A DNA stretch of 64,000 nucleotides from Actinoplanes sp. NBRC 103695 (lineage in GTDB: Bacteria > Actinomycetota > Actinomycetes > Mycobacteriales > Micromonosporaceae), in the NCBI RefSeq assembly GCF_030269485.1, contig NZ_BSTL01000020.1, positions 118,549 to 182,548 on the forward strand. Direction: 5' to 3'. Both the position numbers and the translations under genes were made by a program. Position 1 is the first letter of the stretch, and each line of letters begins with the position of its first letter. This document shows, piece by piece, positions 40,259-48,348 of this stretch. The notes under the pieces are model-generated. The model was not told where the DNA came from and did not search any database. It saw only the letters and a list, made by a program, of their open reading frames with translations.

Positions 40259-41338
40259 TCAGCGGAGATAGATACCGCGCAACCTGCCGACCTCCGTCAT
40301 GCGTCGCTCGGCGAGCCGATCGGCGGCCACCGCCGGGGGTACGCCCTCCTCCCGGGCCAGCTCCAGGATGCGGCGAGTCGTCTGGAAGATCCCGGTCGCG
40401 CGGAGCTTGGCGCGGTCGAAGTTGAAGCCCTCGATCTCGTCGGCGACCTGGATCACACCGCCCGCGTTCACCACGTAGTCCGGCGTGTAGAGGATGCCGC
40501 GCTCCTCCAGCAGCTTCTCGATGCCGGGGTGGGCGAGCTGGTTGTTCGCCCCGCCGGTCACCACCTTCGCGCGCAGCAGCGGCACGGTGTCGTCGTCCAG
40601 CGCGCCGCCCAGAGCACAGGGCGCGTAGACGTCGATCTCCGAGGTGATCAGCGCCGTGGTGTCCTCGACGAGATCGATCTGCGGGTACGAGGTCCGCGCC
40701 CAGCCCCGCGCCGCCTCGCTCACATCGGTCGCCACCACCGCGGCGCCGTCCTCGATCAGATGGCCGGCCAGGTACTTGCCGACCTTGCCCAGCCCGGCGA
40801 TGCCCACCCGGCGGCCGGCCAGCGTCGGGCTGCCCCAGGTGTGCTCGGCCGCGGCCCGCATGCCCTGGAAGACGCCCCACGCGGTGAGCACCGACGAGTC
40901 GCCGGCGCCGCCGTGCTCGACGCTGCGGCCGGTGACGTACCGGGTCTCGCGGGCGATGAGGTCCATGTCCGGCACGTAGGTGCCGACGTCGCAGGCGGTG
41001 TAGTAGCGGCCGTTCAGCGACTGCACGAAGCGTCCGTACGCCCGGAGCAGTGCCTCGCTCTTCAACTCCGCCGGGTCACCCCAGATGACCGCCTTGCCGC
41101 CGCCGAGGTCCAGCCCGGCCATCGCGTTCTTGTACGCCATCGCCCGGGAGAGCTGCAGCACGTCGGCGACCGCGTCCTCCTCGGTCGCGTACGGATAGAA
41201 CCTGGTCCCGCCGAGAGCCGGACCGAGCGCGGTGGAGTAGATGCCGATGACCGCCTTCAGGCCGGTGTGCCGGTCCTGACAGAAGACGACCTGTTCGTGA
41301 CCGGTGGCGTCAGTGCCCTCGGTGTGGAACACGCCCAT
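40259..41338 (-). CDS. vdh: Leucine/valine (Glu/Leu/Phe/Val) dehydrogenase
   Basis: A 359-residue NAD-dependent branched-chain amino-acid dehydrogenase. Seen: ALGPALGGTRFYPY, the catalytic Lys region MAYKNAMAGLDLGGGKAV, Asp in VGTYVPDMDLIA, and the Rossmann motif VGIAGLGKVGKYLAGHLIEDGA. It begins branched-chain catabolism, and supplies acyl-CoA starters in antibiotic producers. In Streptomyces vdh lies between the DUF3073 gene and bldC, as here. The ATG has GAGGAG 5 nt upstream. Valine versus leucine preference cannot be told from sequence. Confidence 0.92.
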   Translation of the reverse strand: MGVFHTEGTDATGHEQVVFCQDRHTGLKAVIGIYSTALGPALGGTRFYPYATEEDAVADVLQLSRAMAYKNAMAGLDLGGGKAVIWGDPAELKSEALLRAYGRFVQSLNGRYYTACDVGTYVPDMDLIARETRYVTGRSVEHGGAGDSSVLTAWGVFQGMRAAAEHTWGSPTLAGRRVGIAGLGKVGKYLAGHLIEDGAAVVATDVSEAARGWARTSYPQIDLVEDTTALITSEIDVYAPCALGGALDDDTVPLLRAKVVTGGANNQLAHPGIEKLLEERGILYTPDYVVNAGGVIQVADEIEGFNFDRAKLRATGIFQTTRRILELAREEGVPPAVAADRLAERRMTEVGRLRGIYLR

Positions 41339-41427
41339 GTGAGCTCCTCGGGAGATGCGGACCCTTGTGGGGTACGAAGTGGTGGGCCTGCGGGGTGAAT
41401 GAGGCCCTCCAAGCGACTCTATGGCCG

Positions 41428-41592
41428 GATGGTGTGCCCTGGCGATCACGCGGGCTGCGTCGTGGGCCAGGCGCCGTCTGGCGTCGGCCGCAGAACGACC
41501 ACATCCAACCCCGGTATGAGGCCGCTCGGCGGACGCCGCCGGACGACCCCTGGACCGCGCCTCGCTACGCGTGATCGCCAGGGCACACCATC
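41428..41592. mobile_element. MITE-like element with 25-bp perfect terminal inverted repeats
   Basis: Positions 41428-41452 and 41568-41592 are perfect reverse complements (25 of 25), reading GATGGTGTGCCCTGGC... from each end, with 115 bp between. The interior has no open frame of note. It fills most of the vdh/hypothetical gene gap. Size and termini fit a miniature inverted-repeat element; no clear target-site duplication is seen, so a long regulatory stem is the alternative. Confidence 0.55.
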
Positions 41593-41637
41593 GTGCGCCT
41601 CTCGTCAGTGGGCCGGATTGCGTGAAAGGATCGCGGC

Positions 41638-42477
41638 GTGCCGTCACTGTTCGCGTCGTACCTGCGGGTTTACGAGCCGCTGACCGCCTTCGACCGCGAC
41701 CGGCAGGTTTATTGGCGCCGGTACGCACGCGAGGGCCGCGCGCTTGGTCTGGCCGAGGGGCCGGTCAAGCAGCGCACAGCCGTGCTCGAGGCGCTCGGCG
41801 CGGGCTGGACCCGGTTGCCCGACCTGCCCGACGAGGCGTACGTGCTGGAGTGGGGCGAGTCGCTGCTGGTCTGCCCCTGGAACCTGCGCCTGCGGGTGGC
41901 AGAGGCCGCTCTGAACGCCCGGGACGGTGTGCCCTCGGTGCTGGCCGACGCGTTCGTGCCGCCGGTGCTGGCCGGCCAGGCGAAGGCGATCGTGGACGAC
42001 TGGCGCAGCGGGGCCAAGGTCCTGGAGCACGGCGTCCCGCGGGTGCACGAGCAGATCGCCACCTGGGGTGTGCCGCTGCGCTGGTTCGTCTTCGTCGACC
42101 TGGACGAGCGGGAGATCGTGCTGAACGGACGGCGCCGCACCCTGCGCTACCGGACCGAGATCTCCAAGGCTCGGCGGCGCGCGCACCGGGGCGTCTCGGT
42201 GCTGCGCAAGTCGCTGGGCGACGCCCCGATCACCGAGGCGGTGGAAGAGGGCACCAAGTGGCTCGAGGAGTTCCATCCGCGGTCGGTCGTGGAGCTGGAC
42301 TACGGCGGCTTGACCAGCCTTCTTCCGGAGGATGACCTGCGCCAGGACGATTCACCCGGACTGGTGGCGGCGGGCCTCTCCGCGCTGTCCCGGGGCGACG
42401 CCGACGCGGCCACCGAGGCGTACGAGAAGATCGTCGCCCGCTGGCGGGCCGTCCAGCTTCTGGAACGGTGCAATTGA
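41638..42477 (+). CDS. Conserved hypothetical protein of the vdh-bldC neighbourhood
   Basis: A 279-residue soluble protein with no signal peptide. It sits between vdh and bldC, the same place as a conserved unknown protein in Streptomyces. Visible features: an N-terminal YLRVYEPLTAFDRDRQVYWRRY, then LRWFVFVDLDEREIVLNGRRRTLRYRTEISKARRR. No catalytic motif recognised. GTG at 41638, with AAAGGA 8 nt upstream. Confidence 0.8.
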   Translation: MPSLFASYLRVYEPLTAFDRDRQVYWRRYAREGRALGLAEGPVKQRTAVLEALGAGWTRLPDLPDEAYVLEWGESLLVCPWNLRLRVAEAALNARDGVPSVLADAFVPPVLAGQAKAIVDDWRSGAKVLEHGVPRVHEQIATWGVPLRWFVFVDLDEREIVLNGRRRTLRYRTEISKARRRAHRGVSVLRKSLGDAPITEAVEEGTKWLEEFHPRSVVELDYGGLTSLLPEDDLRQDDSPGLVAAGLSALSRGDADAATEAYEKIVARWRAVQLLERCN

Positions 42478-42749
42478 GCAGCCAAAATGCCGTCTGATCA
42501 TCGATTCGGGAACGCTCCCAAGGCGAACACTCTTCGTGATCATGCCCTGTCGAAGCGTGATAATCGGTCCAAACGGCACACTATCTGGCGTAGAAAATGG
42601 GTAAAAATCGGACAAGCTTCATCCGTCTATCTAGGGACCTTCATCCGTTCGGGCCATGTCGGACATCGGGGACTAGCCGGACCATGAGAGACGCACCGGC
42701 CGGCGGGACCCCGGCCGATGTCTTTTAGGTACCTGTGGAGGAGTGACCG
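42478..42749. promoter_or_regulatory. bldC: Upstream region of bldC
   Basis: A 272-bp gap clearly more AT-rich than the genes around it, with runs such as GGGTAAAAATCGG and TCTATCTAGGG near 42600-42635 that could hold -10 elements. A long leader region fits a developmental regulator under complex control. No defined site can be proven by eye. Confidence 0.35.
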
Positions 42750-42959
42750 ATGGCATCGCGTACGCACGACCCAGAGCCGCTACTCACGCCGGCCGAGGTG
42801 GCGTCGATGTTCCGAGTCGACCCGAAGACCGTCACCCGGTGGGCGAAAGCCGGCAAACTCAGCGCTATTCGTACGCTGGGTGGCCACCGTCGTTACCGGG
42901 AGTCGGAGGTTCGCGCCCTGCTGCAGGGACAGATTCCCACGCAGCGTCAGGGCGACTGA
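42750..42959 (+). CDS. bldC: Developmental regulator BldC (MerR-like)
   Basis: A 69-residue protein consisting only of a MerR-type winged helix: LLTPAEVASMFRVDPKTVTRWAKAGKLSAIRTLGGHRRY. This is near-identical to BldC, which binds DNA cooperatively at direct repeats and holds back sporulation in Streptomyces. It lacks an effector domain. GGAGGAG precedes the ATG. A terminator shared with the convergent gene follows. Confidence 0.96.
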   Translation: MASRTHDPEPLLTPAEVASMFRVDPKTVTRWAKAGKLSAIRTLGGHRRYRESEVRALLQGQIPTQRQGD

Positions 42960-42984
42960 CACCGCGTCGGCGGACGATCGTTGC

Positions 42985-43018
42985 AAGGGGCGAACGCTGG
43001 GGAAGGCGATCGCCCCTT
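42985..43018. terminator. Bidirectional terminator bldC/PPOX gene
   Basis: AAGGGGCGA (42985-42993) pairs perfectly with TCGCCCCTT (43010-43018) between the convergent genes. Confidence 0.65.
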
Positions 43019-43414
43019 CTACGTTCCCGGCTCCTGATCGGGCCGGCGCACCAGGATGATCACGGTGCCTTCCGCGCCGCGCCGGATGCGGCTGCCGATC
43101 AGCGTCAACTTGCCGAAGAGCCCGTACTTTCGCCTCAGCGACGCCGTGACCCGCTTGCGGTCGTCCCTGGTGCCGAAACTGGCCTGCCCCTCGACCACGT
43201 CGCCGTGGGTGTTGCCCCGGATGTCGCAGGCCTGCACGGTGACCCGTCCGCTGTTGCGGATCCGCTTCACCTTGCCGGTGTCCTTCGGCGTCCAGAACGC
43301 GAGGTGCTCGCCGTCCGGCATCACCCAGATCGGGGTGCCCACCGCCCGGCCGTCCTTGCGGAACGTGGTCAGGAAGACGTACTTCTCCGACCCCAGTTGC
43401 TGCAGCGTCGCCAT
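43019..43414 (-). CDS. PPOX-class (pyridoxamine oxidase-fold) F420-type oxidoreductase
   Basis: A 131-residue split-barrel flavin/F420-binding protein. Seen: MATLQQLGSEKYVFLTTFRKDGRAVGTPIWV, FWTPKDTGKVKRIRNSGRVTVQACDIRG. This matches PPOX-class F420-dependent enzymes common in actinobacteria. Substrate unknown. ATG at 43414; divergent from the methyltransferase with 18 bp between. Confidence 0.85.
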   Translation of the reverse strand: MATLQQLGSEKYVFLTTFRKDGRAVGTPIWVMPDGEHLAFWTPKDTGKVKRIRNSGRVTVQACDIRGNTHGDVVEGQASFGTRDDRKRVTASLRRKYGLFGKLTLIGSRIRRGAEGTVIILVRRPDQEPGT

Positions 43415-43432
43415 GCTTGAAGAGTAGGCCCG

Positions 43433-44203
43433 GTGGATCAACCGGCTGTGGGCGACGTGATCGGCGAGATGATGCGGGACGCGTACGCCGTTCGTACCGG
43501 AATCGGGCCTCGGCCCTTGGCCGGTGGACGCGTGCCACGCCCGGTCATCGAGATCATCGAACGCGACGACGGCCTGATCAACGGCGCGCCGGCCGACCAT
43601 TACCTGGGCGAGCCCGCCGAGTGGCAGCCGCACGATCACCGCGCCCTACGCCTCTGCCGCGGCCACGTGCTCGACCTCGGCTGCGGCGCCGGCCGTACGG
43701 CCCTCGAGCTTCAGCGGCGCGGCCAGGCCGTCACCGGCCTGGACACCTCGCCCGGCGCGATCGAGATCGCTCGGCGGCGCGGCCTGCGCGACACGGTGGT
43801 CACCACGATCGACGAGTACGCCCGGGCGACCGCCCGCTACGACACGTTCCTGCTGCTCGGCAACAACCTTGGCCTGTTCGGGGGCGCCGAGCGGGCGCCG
43901 GTGCTCCTGGCGGCGCTGGCGTCCCTGGCCAATCCCGGCGCCCGGATCATCGCCCAGGGCACCGACCCGTACGGCACCACCGACCCGGTGCACGTCAGCT
44001 ACCACGAGCGCAACCGCTCGAGGGGCCGGCTCGGCGGCCAGCTGCGGCTGCGCTATCGGCTGCTGGCGACCGAGTGGTTCGACTATCTGCAATGTTCACC
44101 GGCCGAGTTGGAGACCCTCCTGAAGGGCACCGGCTGGCAGCTGAAATCGATCGACGACGCCGACCGCCCCTACTACCTTGCGGTCATGGAGTTGACACCA
44201 TGA
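43433..44203 (+). CDS. Class I SAM-dependent methyltransferase
   Basis: A 256-residue methyltransferase. The SAM motif I is VLDLGCGAGRTALELQRRG, followed by VTGLDTSPGAIEIARRRG. The target is unknown. GTG start. Its stop overlaps the ATG of kptA (ATGA), so it is translationally coupled with an RNA end-processing enzyme, which makes an RNA-related target conceivable (inference). Confidence 0.85.
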   Translation: MDQPAVGDVIGEMMRDAYAVRTGIGPRPLAGGRVPRPVIEIIERDDGLINGAPADHYLGEPAEWQPHDHRALRLCRGHVLDLGCGAGRTALELQRRGQAVTGLDTSPGAIEIARRRGLRDTVVTTIDEYARATARYDTFLLLGNNLGLFGGAERAPVLLAALASLANPGARIIAQGTDPYGTTDPVHVSYHERNRSRGRLGGQLRLRYRLLATEWFDYLQCSPAELETLLKGTGWQLKSIDDADRPYYLAVMELTP

Positions 44204-44733
44204 CTCTGACCCGCGACCAGGTGCGCCTGAGCCGCCGGATGTCCATGATCCTGCGCCACCGCCCCGAGTCGGCGGGCATCACCCTCGACGCCAACGGCTG
44301 GGTGCCGGTCGCCACCCTGATCGCCGCGCTGGGCGTCACCCGAGCCGAGCTCGACGCCGTGGTCGCCGGCAACGACAAGTCCCGCTTCGCCATCGAGGGC
44401 GACCGGATCCGCGCCAGCCAGGGCCACTCCCGCCGGGTGAACGTCGACCTCGGTCTGGCCCCGGCGGAACCGCCGGCGACGCTGTACCACGGCACGCCCC
44501 GCACCAACCTCGACTCGATCCTGCGCGAGGGCCTGCGTCCCCGCAGCCGCGACCACGTCCACCTGTCACCCGACACGGAGACGGCCACCCGGGTCGGCGC
44601 GCGCCGCTCCACCGACGTGGCGATCCTGGTCGTCGACACGGCGGCGATGGCCTCGGCCGGCCACCTCTTCTACCGCAGTGCCAACGGCGTCTGGCTCACC
44701 GGCCTCGTCCCCGCCGCCTTCATCAGGACCTAG
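44200..44733 (+). CDS. kptA: RNA 2'-phosphotransferase (Tpt1/KptA)
   Basis: A 177-residue KptA, which removes an internal RNA 2'-phosphate using NAD+. Seen: the N-terminal winged helix with RLSRRMSMILRHRPESAGITLDANGWV, the conserved YHGTPRTNLDSILREGL, and HVHLSPDTETATRVGARR. The Arg-His-Arg-Arg catalytic set appears present. Bacterial substrates are unclear since bacteria lack yeast-type tRNA splicing; ADP-ribosylation of RNA ends is another reported activity. Confidence 0.92.
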   Translation: MTLTRDQVRLSRRMSMILRHRPESAGITLDANGWVPVATLIAALGVTRAELDAVVAGNDKSRFAIEGDRIRASQGHSRRVNVDLGLAPAEPPATLYHGTPRTNLDSILREGLRPRSRDHVHLSPDTETATRVGARRSTDVAILVVDTAAMASAGHLFYRSANGVWLTGLVPAAFIRT

Positions 44734-44766
44734 CGCCCATTGACATCCGTCTCTGGCGGGACGTTT

Positions 44767-44788
44767 GATGTTACCGGGAGGTAACATC
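44767..44788. promoter_or_regulatory. Perfect dyad enclosing the ribosome-binding site
   Basis: GATGTTACC (44767-44775) and GGTAACATC (44780-44788) are perfect complements around GGGA. The ATG of the next gene starts at 44789, and GGAGG (44777-44781) lies in the loop and stem. It could be a TetR/GntR-type operator or an RNA hairpin that hides the ribosome site. Confidence 0.6.
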
Positions 44789-46168
44789 ATGATCACGGCG
44801 TTCGTCACGGCCCTGGTTCTGGCGGTTCCCCTGGTCGGTGGTGCTGCACCTGCGGCCGCCTGCGCGGCGCCGACCCCCAGCACCACCCAGCCGGGATATC
44901 TGGTGGCCGACCCGCGATGTGACCTCGACGGCACCCCGTTCGCCGCACTCGCCGGCGCGACCGTGCACACCGGCATCCACCAGGGCGCCGCCTACCGCAT
45001 CGAGGTCCCCCGGCACTGGAACGGGGAACTGGTCGACTACGCCCACGGCTACCGCGGCGCGGGCACCGTCGTCTACGTCGACAACCCGGCGCTGCGGGCC
45101 CACTACATCGCACGGGGCTTCGCCTGGGCGGCGTCGAGCTACGCCACCAACGGCTACGACGTCGGCCAGGGCGTTCGCGACGCGTACGCGATGATCGACG
45201 TGTTCCGGCAGGTCACCGGGCGGCGCGCGAAGAAGGTCTACCTGAGCGGCGCCTCGATGGGCGGCCACATCACCGCCGTGGCGATCGAGAGGCACCCGAC
45301 GGCGTTCGTCGGCGCGATGCCCTACTGCGGTGTGCTCGGCGACACCCGGCTGTTCGACTACTTCCTCGACGCGAACGTCACCGCCGCCGCACTGGCCGGC
45401 GTCCGCATCGGCTTCCCGCTCCAGCCGCCGGCCGACTACCCGGACCGGTGGCGCGGCCAGGTGAATCGGATCCTGCCCGTCCTCGGCGTCGCCACCGGAA
45501 CACCGCCCACCTTGACCGCCGCCGGGCGGACCTGGTCGGCGGTGGTGGAACGGCGAACCGGCGGGGAACGGCCCGGCTTCGACGGCTCGTTCGCGTACTG
45601 GAACGCCGTGCCCTCCCTCGCACCGCTCAACGACCTGCCGTTCCTCTTCGGCCTCTATCCCGGACTCAGCGGTGGCACCTCGAACATCGCGGACGGCAAC
45701 GTCACCGACAACCGGTTCACCACCTACCGCAGCACCGACCGGCTCTGGCCGACCCCGGCCGAGTGGCGGCTCAACGCCGAGGTGCTGCGGGTGCGCCGGA
45801 CCGACGCGGCCGATCCCGGGCTCGGCGGCATTCCCCGCGTCAACGGCAAGCCGCCGGTGCCGGTGCTGTCCCTGCACGACATCGGCGACCTGTTCGTGCC
45901 GTTCTCGATGGAACAGGTCTATGCCCAGCGTGCGGCGGCCAATCGCCGCTCCGGCCTGTTCGTCTCCCGCGCCGTCCGCGGCGTCGGCCACTGCGACTTC
46001 ACCCAGCCCGAGCTGCAGAAAGGCTTCGACGACCTGGTGTCCTGGGTACGCACCGGCCACCGCCCGGGCGGCGACGCCATCCTGAACCGGCGCGCGGTCG
46101 CCGACCCGCGCTTCGGCTGCCGCTACACGGTGGGAAAGCGCACCGAATTCGTAGCGCCGGCCTGCTGA
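44789..46168 (+). CDS. Secreted alpha/beta hydrolase
   Basis: A 459-residue exported protein. The N-terminus MITAFVTALVLAVPLVGGAAPAAA is a signal peptide. The hydrolase core shows LVDYAHGYRG, the nucleophile elbow GASMGGHITA, and Asp/His candidates in SLHDIGDLFVPF and GVGHCDFTQPE. Four or more Cys suit an extracellular protein. Substrate unknown (ester or polyester-like). ATG 44789 has GGAGG ~7 nt upstream inside a perfect hairpin. A longer frame exists upstream but would start within the dyad. Confidence 0.82.
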   Translation: MITAFVTALVLAVPLVGGAAPAAACAAPTPSTTQPGYLVADPRCDLDGTPFAALAGATVHTGIHQGAAYRIEVPRHWNGELVDYAHGYRGAGTVVYVDNPALRAHYIARGFAWAASSYATNGYDVGQGVRDAYAMIDVFRQVTGRRAKKVYLSGASMGGHITAVAIERHPTAFVGAMPYCGVLGDTRLFDYFLDANVTAAALAGVRIGFPLQPPADYPDRWRGQVNRILPVLGVATGTPPTLTAAGRTWSAVVERRTGGERPGFDGSFAYWNAVPSLAPLNDLPFLFGLYPGLSGGTSNIADGNVTDNRFTTYRSTDRLWPTPAEWRLNAEVLRVRRTDAADPGLGGIPRVNGKPPVPVLSLHDIGDLFVPFSMEQVYAQRAAANRRSGLFVSRAVRGVGHCDFTQPELQKGFDDLVSWVRTGHRPGGDAILNRRAVADPRFGCRYTVGKRTEFVAPAC

Positions 46169-46213
46169 CACACGTGTCCTCGGCCGAGACGCCGTGCAAG
46201 GTTGAATTGACGG

Positions 46214-46426
46214 GTGTCCGACGACTTTCCCTACCTCTGGGTCTGGCGTGAGCGCACCTGGGAGTTCCCGGGCGCCCGGTTCAAGACTCCCTGGTTCGGT
46301 GACGGCATCGATCGTGCCGGCCAGTGCTGCCGGGTCCTTGTCCGTGGGAGCAGGAACTCCGCTCTCCTCGAATTCGAGGACGGCTACAAGGTGATCACCA
46401 GCCGGGGAGGACTGCGACGCCGCTGA
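46214..46426 (+). CDS. Small conserved hypothetical protein (70 aa)
   Basis: A compact, Trp- and Arg-rich protein (FPYLWVWRERTWEFPGARFKTPWFGDG), ending in EDGYKVITSRGGLRRR. It has no signal or membrane segment. The sequence shows normal coding bias for this genome. GTG start with AAGG 11 nt upstream. Unknown function. Confidence 0.62.
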   Translation: MSDDFPYLWVWRERTWEFPGARFKTPWFGDGIDRAGQCCRVLVRGSRNSALLEFEDGYKVITSRGGLRRR

Positions 46427-46579
46427 GTGAGAGGACCGGCGGGGTCACTTCGACGAGATGATGCCGGCTGTCTCGTCCAGGAGTCGCAGCAAGTCGTGGG
46501 CGGCGCGCTCCACCTCCTTGTGGCGGATACCCGCCTAGGCTGGGCCGACCACGATGGTCGCCGATGGAAGGAACGAGAG

Positions 46580-47047
46580 ATGGAAGCTCGCGGCCAGAAC
46601 GGGACGATCACCTTTGACGGGGCGGTTGTCACGGTCACCCGGCACGGTTTCACGCCGCTTGCCGCCGTGCGGGCGGGGAAGCGGATTCCGGTCGGTGACA
46701 TCGCGGAGGTCGAGCTGCGACCCGCGGGGGCGCTGGTCAGCGGGTTCCTTGCCATCCGGCCGGTCGGCGGCGGAGGACGGGCACGCGGCGCCGAGGATGC
46801 GATCGTCTTCAACCGGCGGCAGGAGCCGCAGTTCGCCGCGCTGCGCCAGGCGGTCGTCGGGCACCGGGCCGACGGCGGCAGGACCGCGATCGACGACGGC
46901 GGGACCGTGGCCGAGGGGGGCGAAACGGTGGCCGACGGCGGCGGGACCGTGGCCGACGAGCTGACCAAACTAGCCAAGCTGGTCGAGCTCGAGCTGCTCA
47001 CCCGGGAGGAGTTCGACGAGCAGAAGGCGAAGCTTCTACGAGGGTGA
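46580..47047 (+). CDS. DUF4429/SHOCT-domain protein
   Basis: A 155-residue protein. The N-terminal ~75 residues form a PH-like DUF4429 domain (NGTITFDGAVVTVTRHG...). A G/T/V/A repeat linker (GGTVAEGGETVADGGGTVADE) leads to a C-terminal SHOCT helix (LTKLAKLVELELLTREEFDEQKAKLL), a short oligomerisation motif. GGAAGG lies 8 nt before the ATG. Its stop codon is the first base of a dispersed repeat copy. Confidence 0.82.
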   Translation: MEARGQNGTITFDGAVVTVTRHGFTPLAAVRAGKRIPVGDIAEVELRPAGALVSGFLAIRPVGGGGRARGAEDAIVFNRRQEPQFAALRQAVVGHRADGGRTAIDDGGTVAEGGETVADGGGTVADELTKLAKLVELELLTREEFDEQKAKLLRG

Positions 47048-47182
47048 CCACTTACGCAGAATGAAGGGTGCGCTCAGCCGTTCTGGACGCGCCAGCGGCC
47101 AGGCTGAGTGGGCCCGGCCTCGGCGGGAGCGACGGTCAGCACCACCCACCGAGGCACGACATCCATCTCTTGATCTTGGTCT
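47045..47182 (+). repeat. Dispersed repeat, copy 1 (inverted partner at 48807)
   Basis: About 138 bp, starting TGACCACTTACGCAGAATGA at the stop codon of the SHOCT gene. It matches the reverse complement of 48807-48944 at roughly 127 of 138 positions. Internal arms CTCAGCC (47073-47079) and GGCTGAG (47102-47108) can pair. Confidence 0.85.
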
Positions 47183-47185
47183 TTG

Positions 47186-47434
47186 TCACACGGCCGGCGG
47201 AAGGCCTCCGTCGCCGTCGACCACCGCGTCGGGAGTGCCGTCCTGGTCGAGGTCGACCATCGTGATGTCGACCTTGCCGTCGCCGTTCGTGTCGAACTGG
47301 AAAAGGTCCGGCTTGCCGTCGCCGTCGGTGTCCGCGACCCAGACGTCGGGCTTGCCGTCGCCGGTCGTGTCGGTGGCGATCAGGTCCACGCGGTCGTCGC
47401 CGCGGGTTTCCACGGTCTCCTGCGGCTCAGTCAT
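47186..47434 (-). CDS. Small calcium-binding-type repeat protein (82 aa)
   Basis: Four tandem EF-hand-like loops: DTTGDGKPDVW, DTDGDGKPDLF, DTNGDGKVDIT and DLDQDGTPDAV, fitting D-x-(D/N)-x-DG-x-x-D. Such loops bind Ca2+ in dockerin, FG-GAP-like and calerythrin-type proteins. No signal peptide is present, so it appears cytosolic. ATG with GGAGGAG 6 nt upstream. A short acidic protein of this kind may buffer calcium (inference). Confidence 0.8.
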   Translation of the reverse strand: MTEPQETVETRGDDRVDLIATDTTGDGKPDVWVADTDGDGKPDLFQFDTNGDGKVDITMVDLDQDGTPDAVVDGDGGLPPAV

Positions 47435-47521
47435 GAGTTCTCCTCCAGCGATCGCGACGGTCCACCGAACCATAGGGTGCCCGTGCCAGCGGCGCGACCG
47501 GACAGCCACTAACGTCGGGCT

Positions 47522-47914
47522 GTGGATCAGTACATCGGGCCTGCGGGACTGCTCGGCGACCGGATGGGCATCGAGTTCCTCGAGGCGTCGCCCGAACGGG
47601 TGGTCGCCACGATGCCGGTCGAGGGGAACACCCAGCCGTTCTCGCTGCTGCACGGCGGCGCCTCGTGTGTGCTCGCCGAGTCGCTCGGGTCGGTGGGTGC
47701 CGCGCTGCACGGGCAGACCGTCGACCGGCCCGTCTCGTTGGGCATCGACATCAGTGCGACTCATCACAAAGCGGTCCGTTCCGGGGTGGTCACGGGGACC
47801 GCGACGCCGCTGCACCGCGGGCGGACGGTGGCCACGTACGAGATCGTCATCACCGACGAATCCGGTGATCGGGTGTGCACAGCGAGGCTGACCTGCCTCC
47901 TTCGTGCCGCTTGA
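47522..47914 (+). CDS. PaaI-type hotdog-fold thioesterase
   Basis: A 130-residue acyl-CoA thioesterase-like protein of the hotdog fold. Seen: MGIEFLEASPERVVATMPVEGNTQPFSLLHGGASCVLAESLGS, where the HGG motif and the following acidic residue are active-site elements, and SLGIDISATHHKAVRSG. Probably hydrolyses aryl- or acyl-CoA. GTG start. Confidence 0.9.
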   Translation: MDQYIGPAGLLGDRMGIEFLEASPERVVATMPVEGNTQPFSLLHGGASCVLAESLGSVGAALHGQTVDRPVSLGIDISATHHKAVRSGVVTGTATPLHRGRTVATYEIVITDESGDRVCTARLTCLLRAA

Positions 47915-47952
47915 ACCCTGCACGTCTTGACGGAACGACGTACGTTCTTTGC

Positions 47953-48345
47953 GTGACCGAAGTACCACAGCATGCGCTCGACGACGCCGCGGACGTGTTG
48001 CACTGCGCGCTCAGCGGCGACAGCGATGCCGTGGTGGGCACGTTCGACGCCGTCGTCGACCGATCCGGGGTTCTCGGCGCCTACGACGTGGCGTGGTGCC
48101 TGGCCGCGACCATGGTCGGACAGAACGTTCCGCTCGGCGGCGCCTGGACGCTCGACTTCCCCGGCATCGACGACGCGCGCTACGACAAGCGCTGGGTGGC
48201 CCGGTTCGTCAGCGCCTACGTCAACGGCGACGTCTCCACCGGCGAGGCCCTCTTCAGCGCGGCCATCTCCGACGGTCAGCTGCCCGAGTGCCTGCTGGCG
48301 CTAGCCGGCTCGACCATCGCCACCCTGCGCCACCGGGCCGCATAA
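47953..48345 (+). CDS. Conserved hypothetical protein (130 aa)
   Basis: A mostly helical soluble protein (VTEVPQHALDDAADVLHCALSG...). No family recognised. The GTG at 47953 lacks a clear ribosome site and the frame extends upstream into the thioesterase gene, so the start is uncertain. Its stop is 3 bp from the convergent gene. Confidence 0.65.
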   Translation: MTEVPQHALDDAADVLHCALSGDSDAVVGTFDAVVDRSGVLGAYDVAWCLAATMVGQNVPLGGAWTLDFPGIDDARYDKRWVARFVSAYVNGDVSTGEALFSAAISDGQLPECLLALAGSTIATLRHRAA

Positions 48346-48348
48346 CCG

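Noticed and set aside
46436..46520. Minus-strand helical-looking peptide ending LLRLLDETAGIISSK
   Set aside because: Only about 24-30 codons without a supported start; could be a gene remnant but too short to call.
47061..47891. 276-codon frame starting MKGAL in repeat copy 1
   Set aside because: It runs through the antisense of the Ca-binding gene and another frame of the thioesterase. Only the repeat part is shared with copy 2, so a full-length gene is unlikely; a short peptide remains possible and is noted in the repeat finding.
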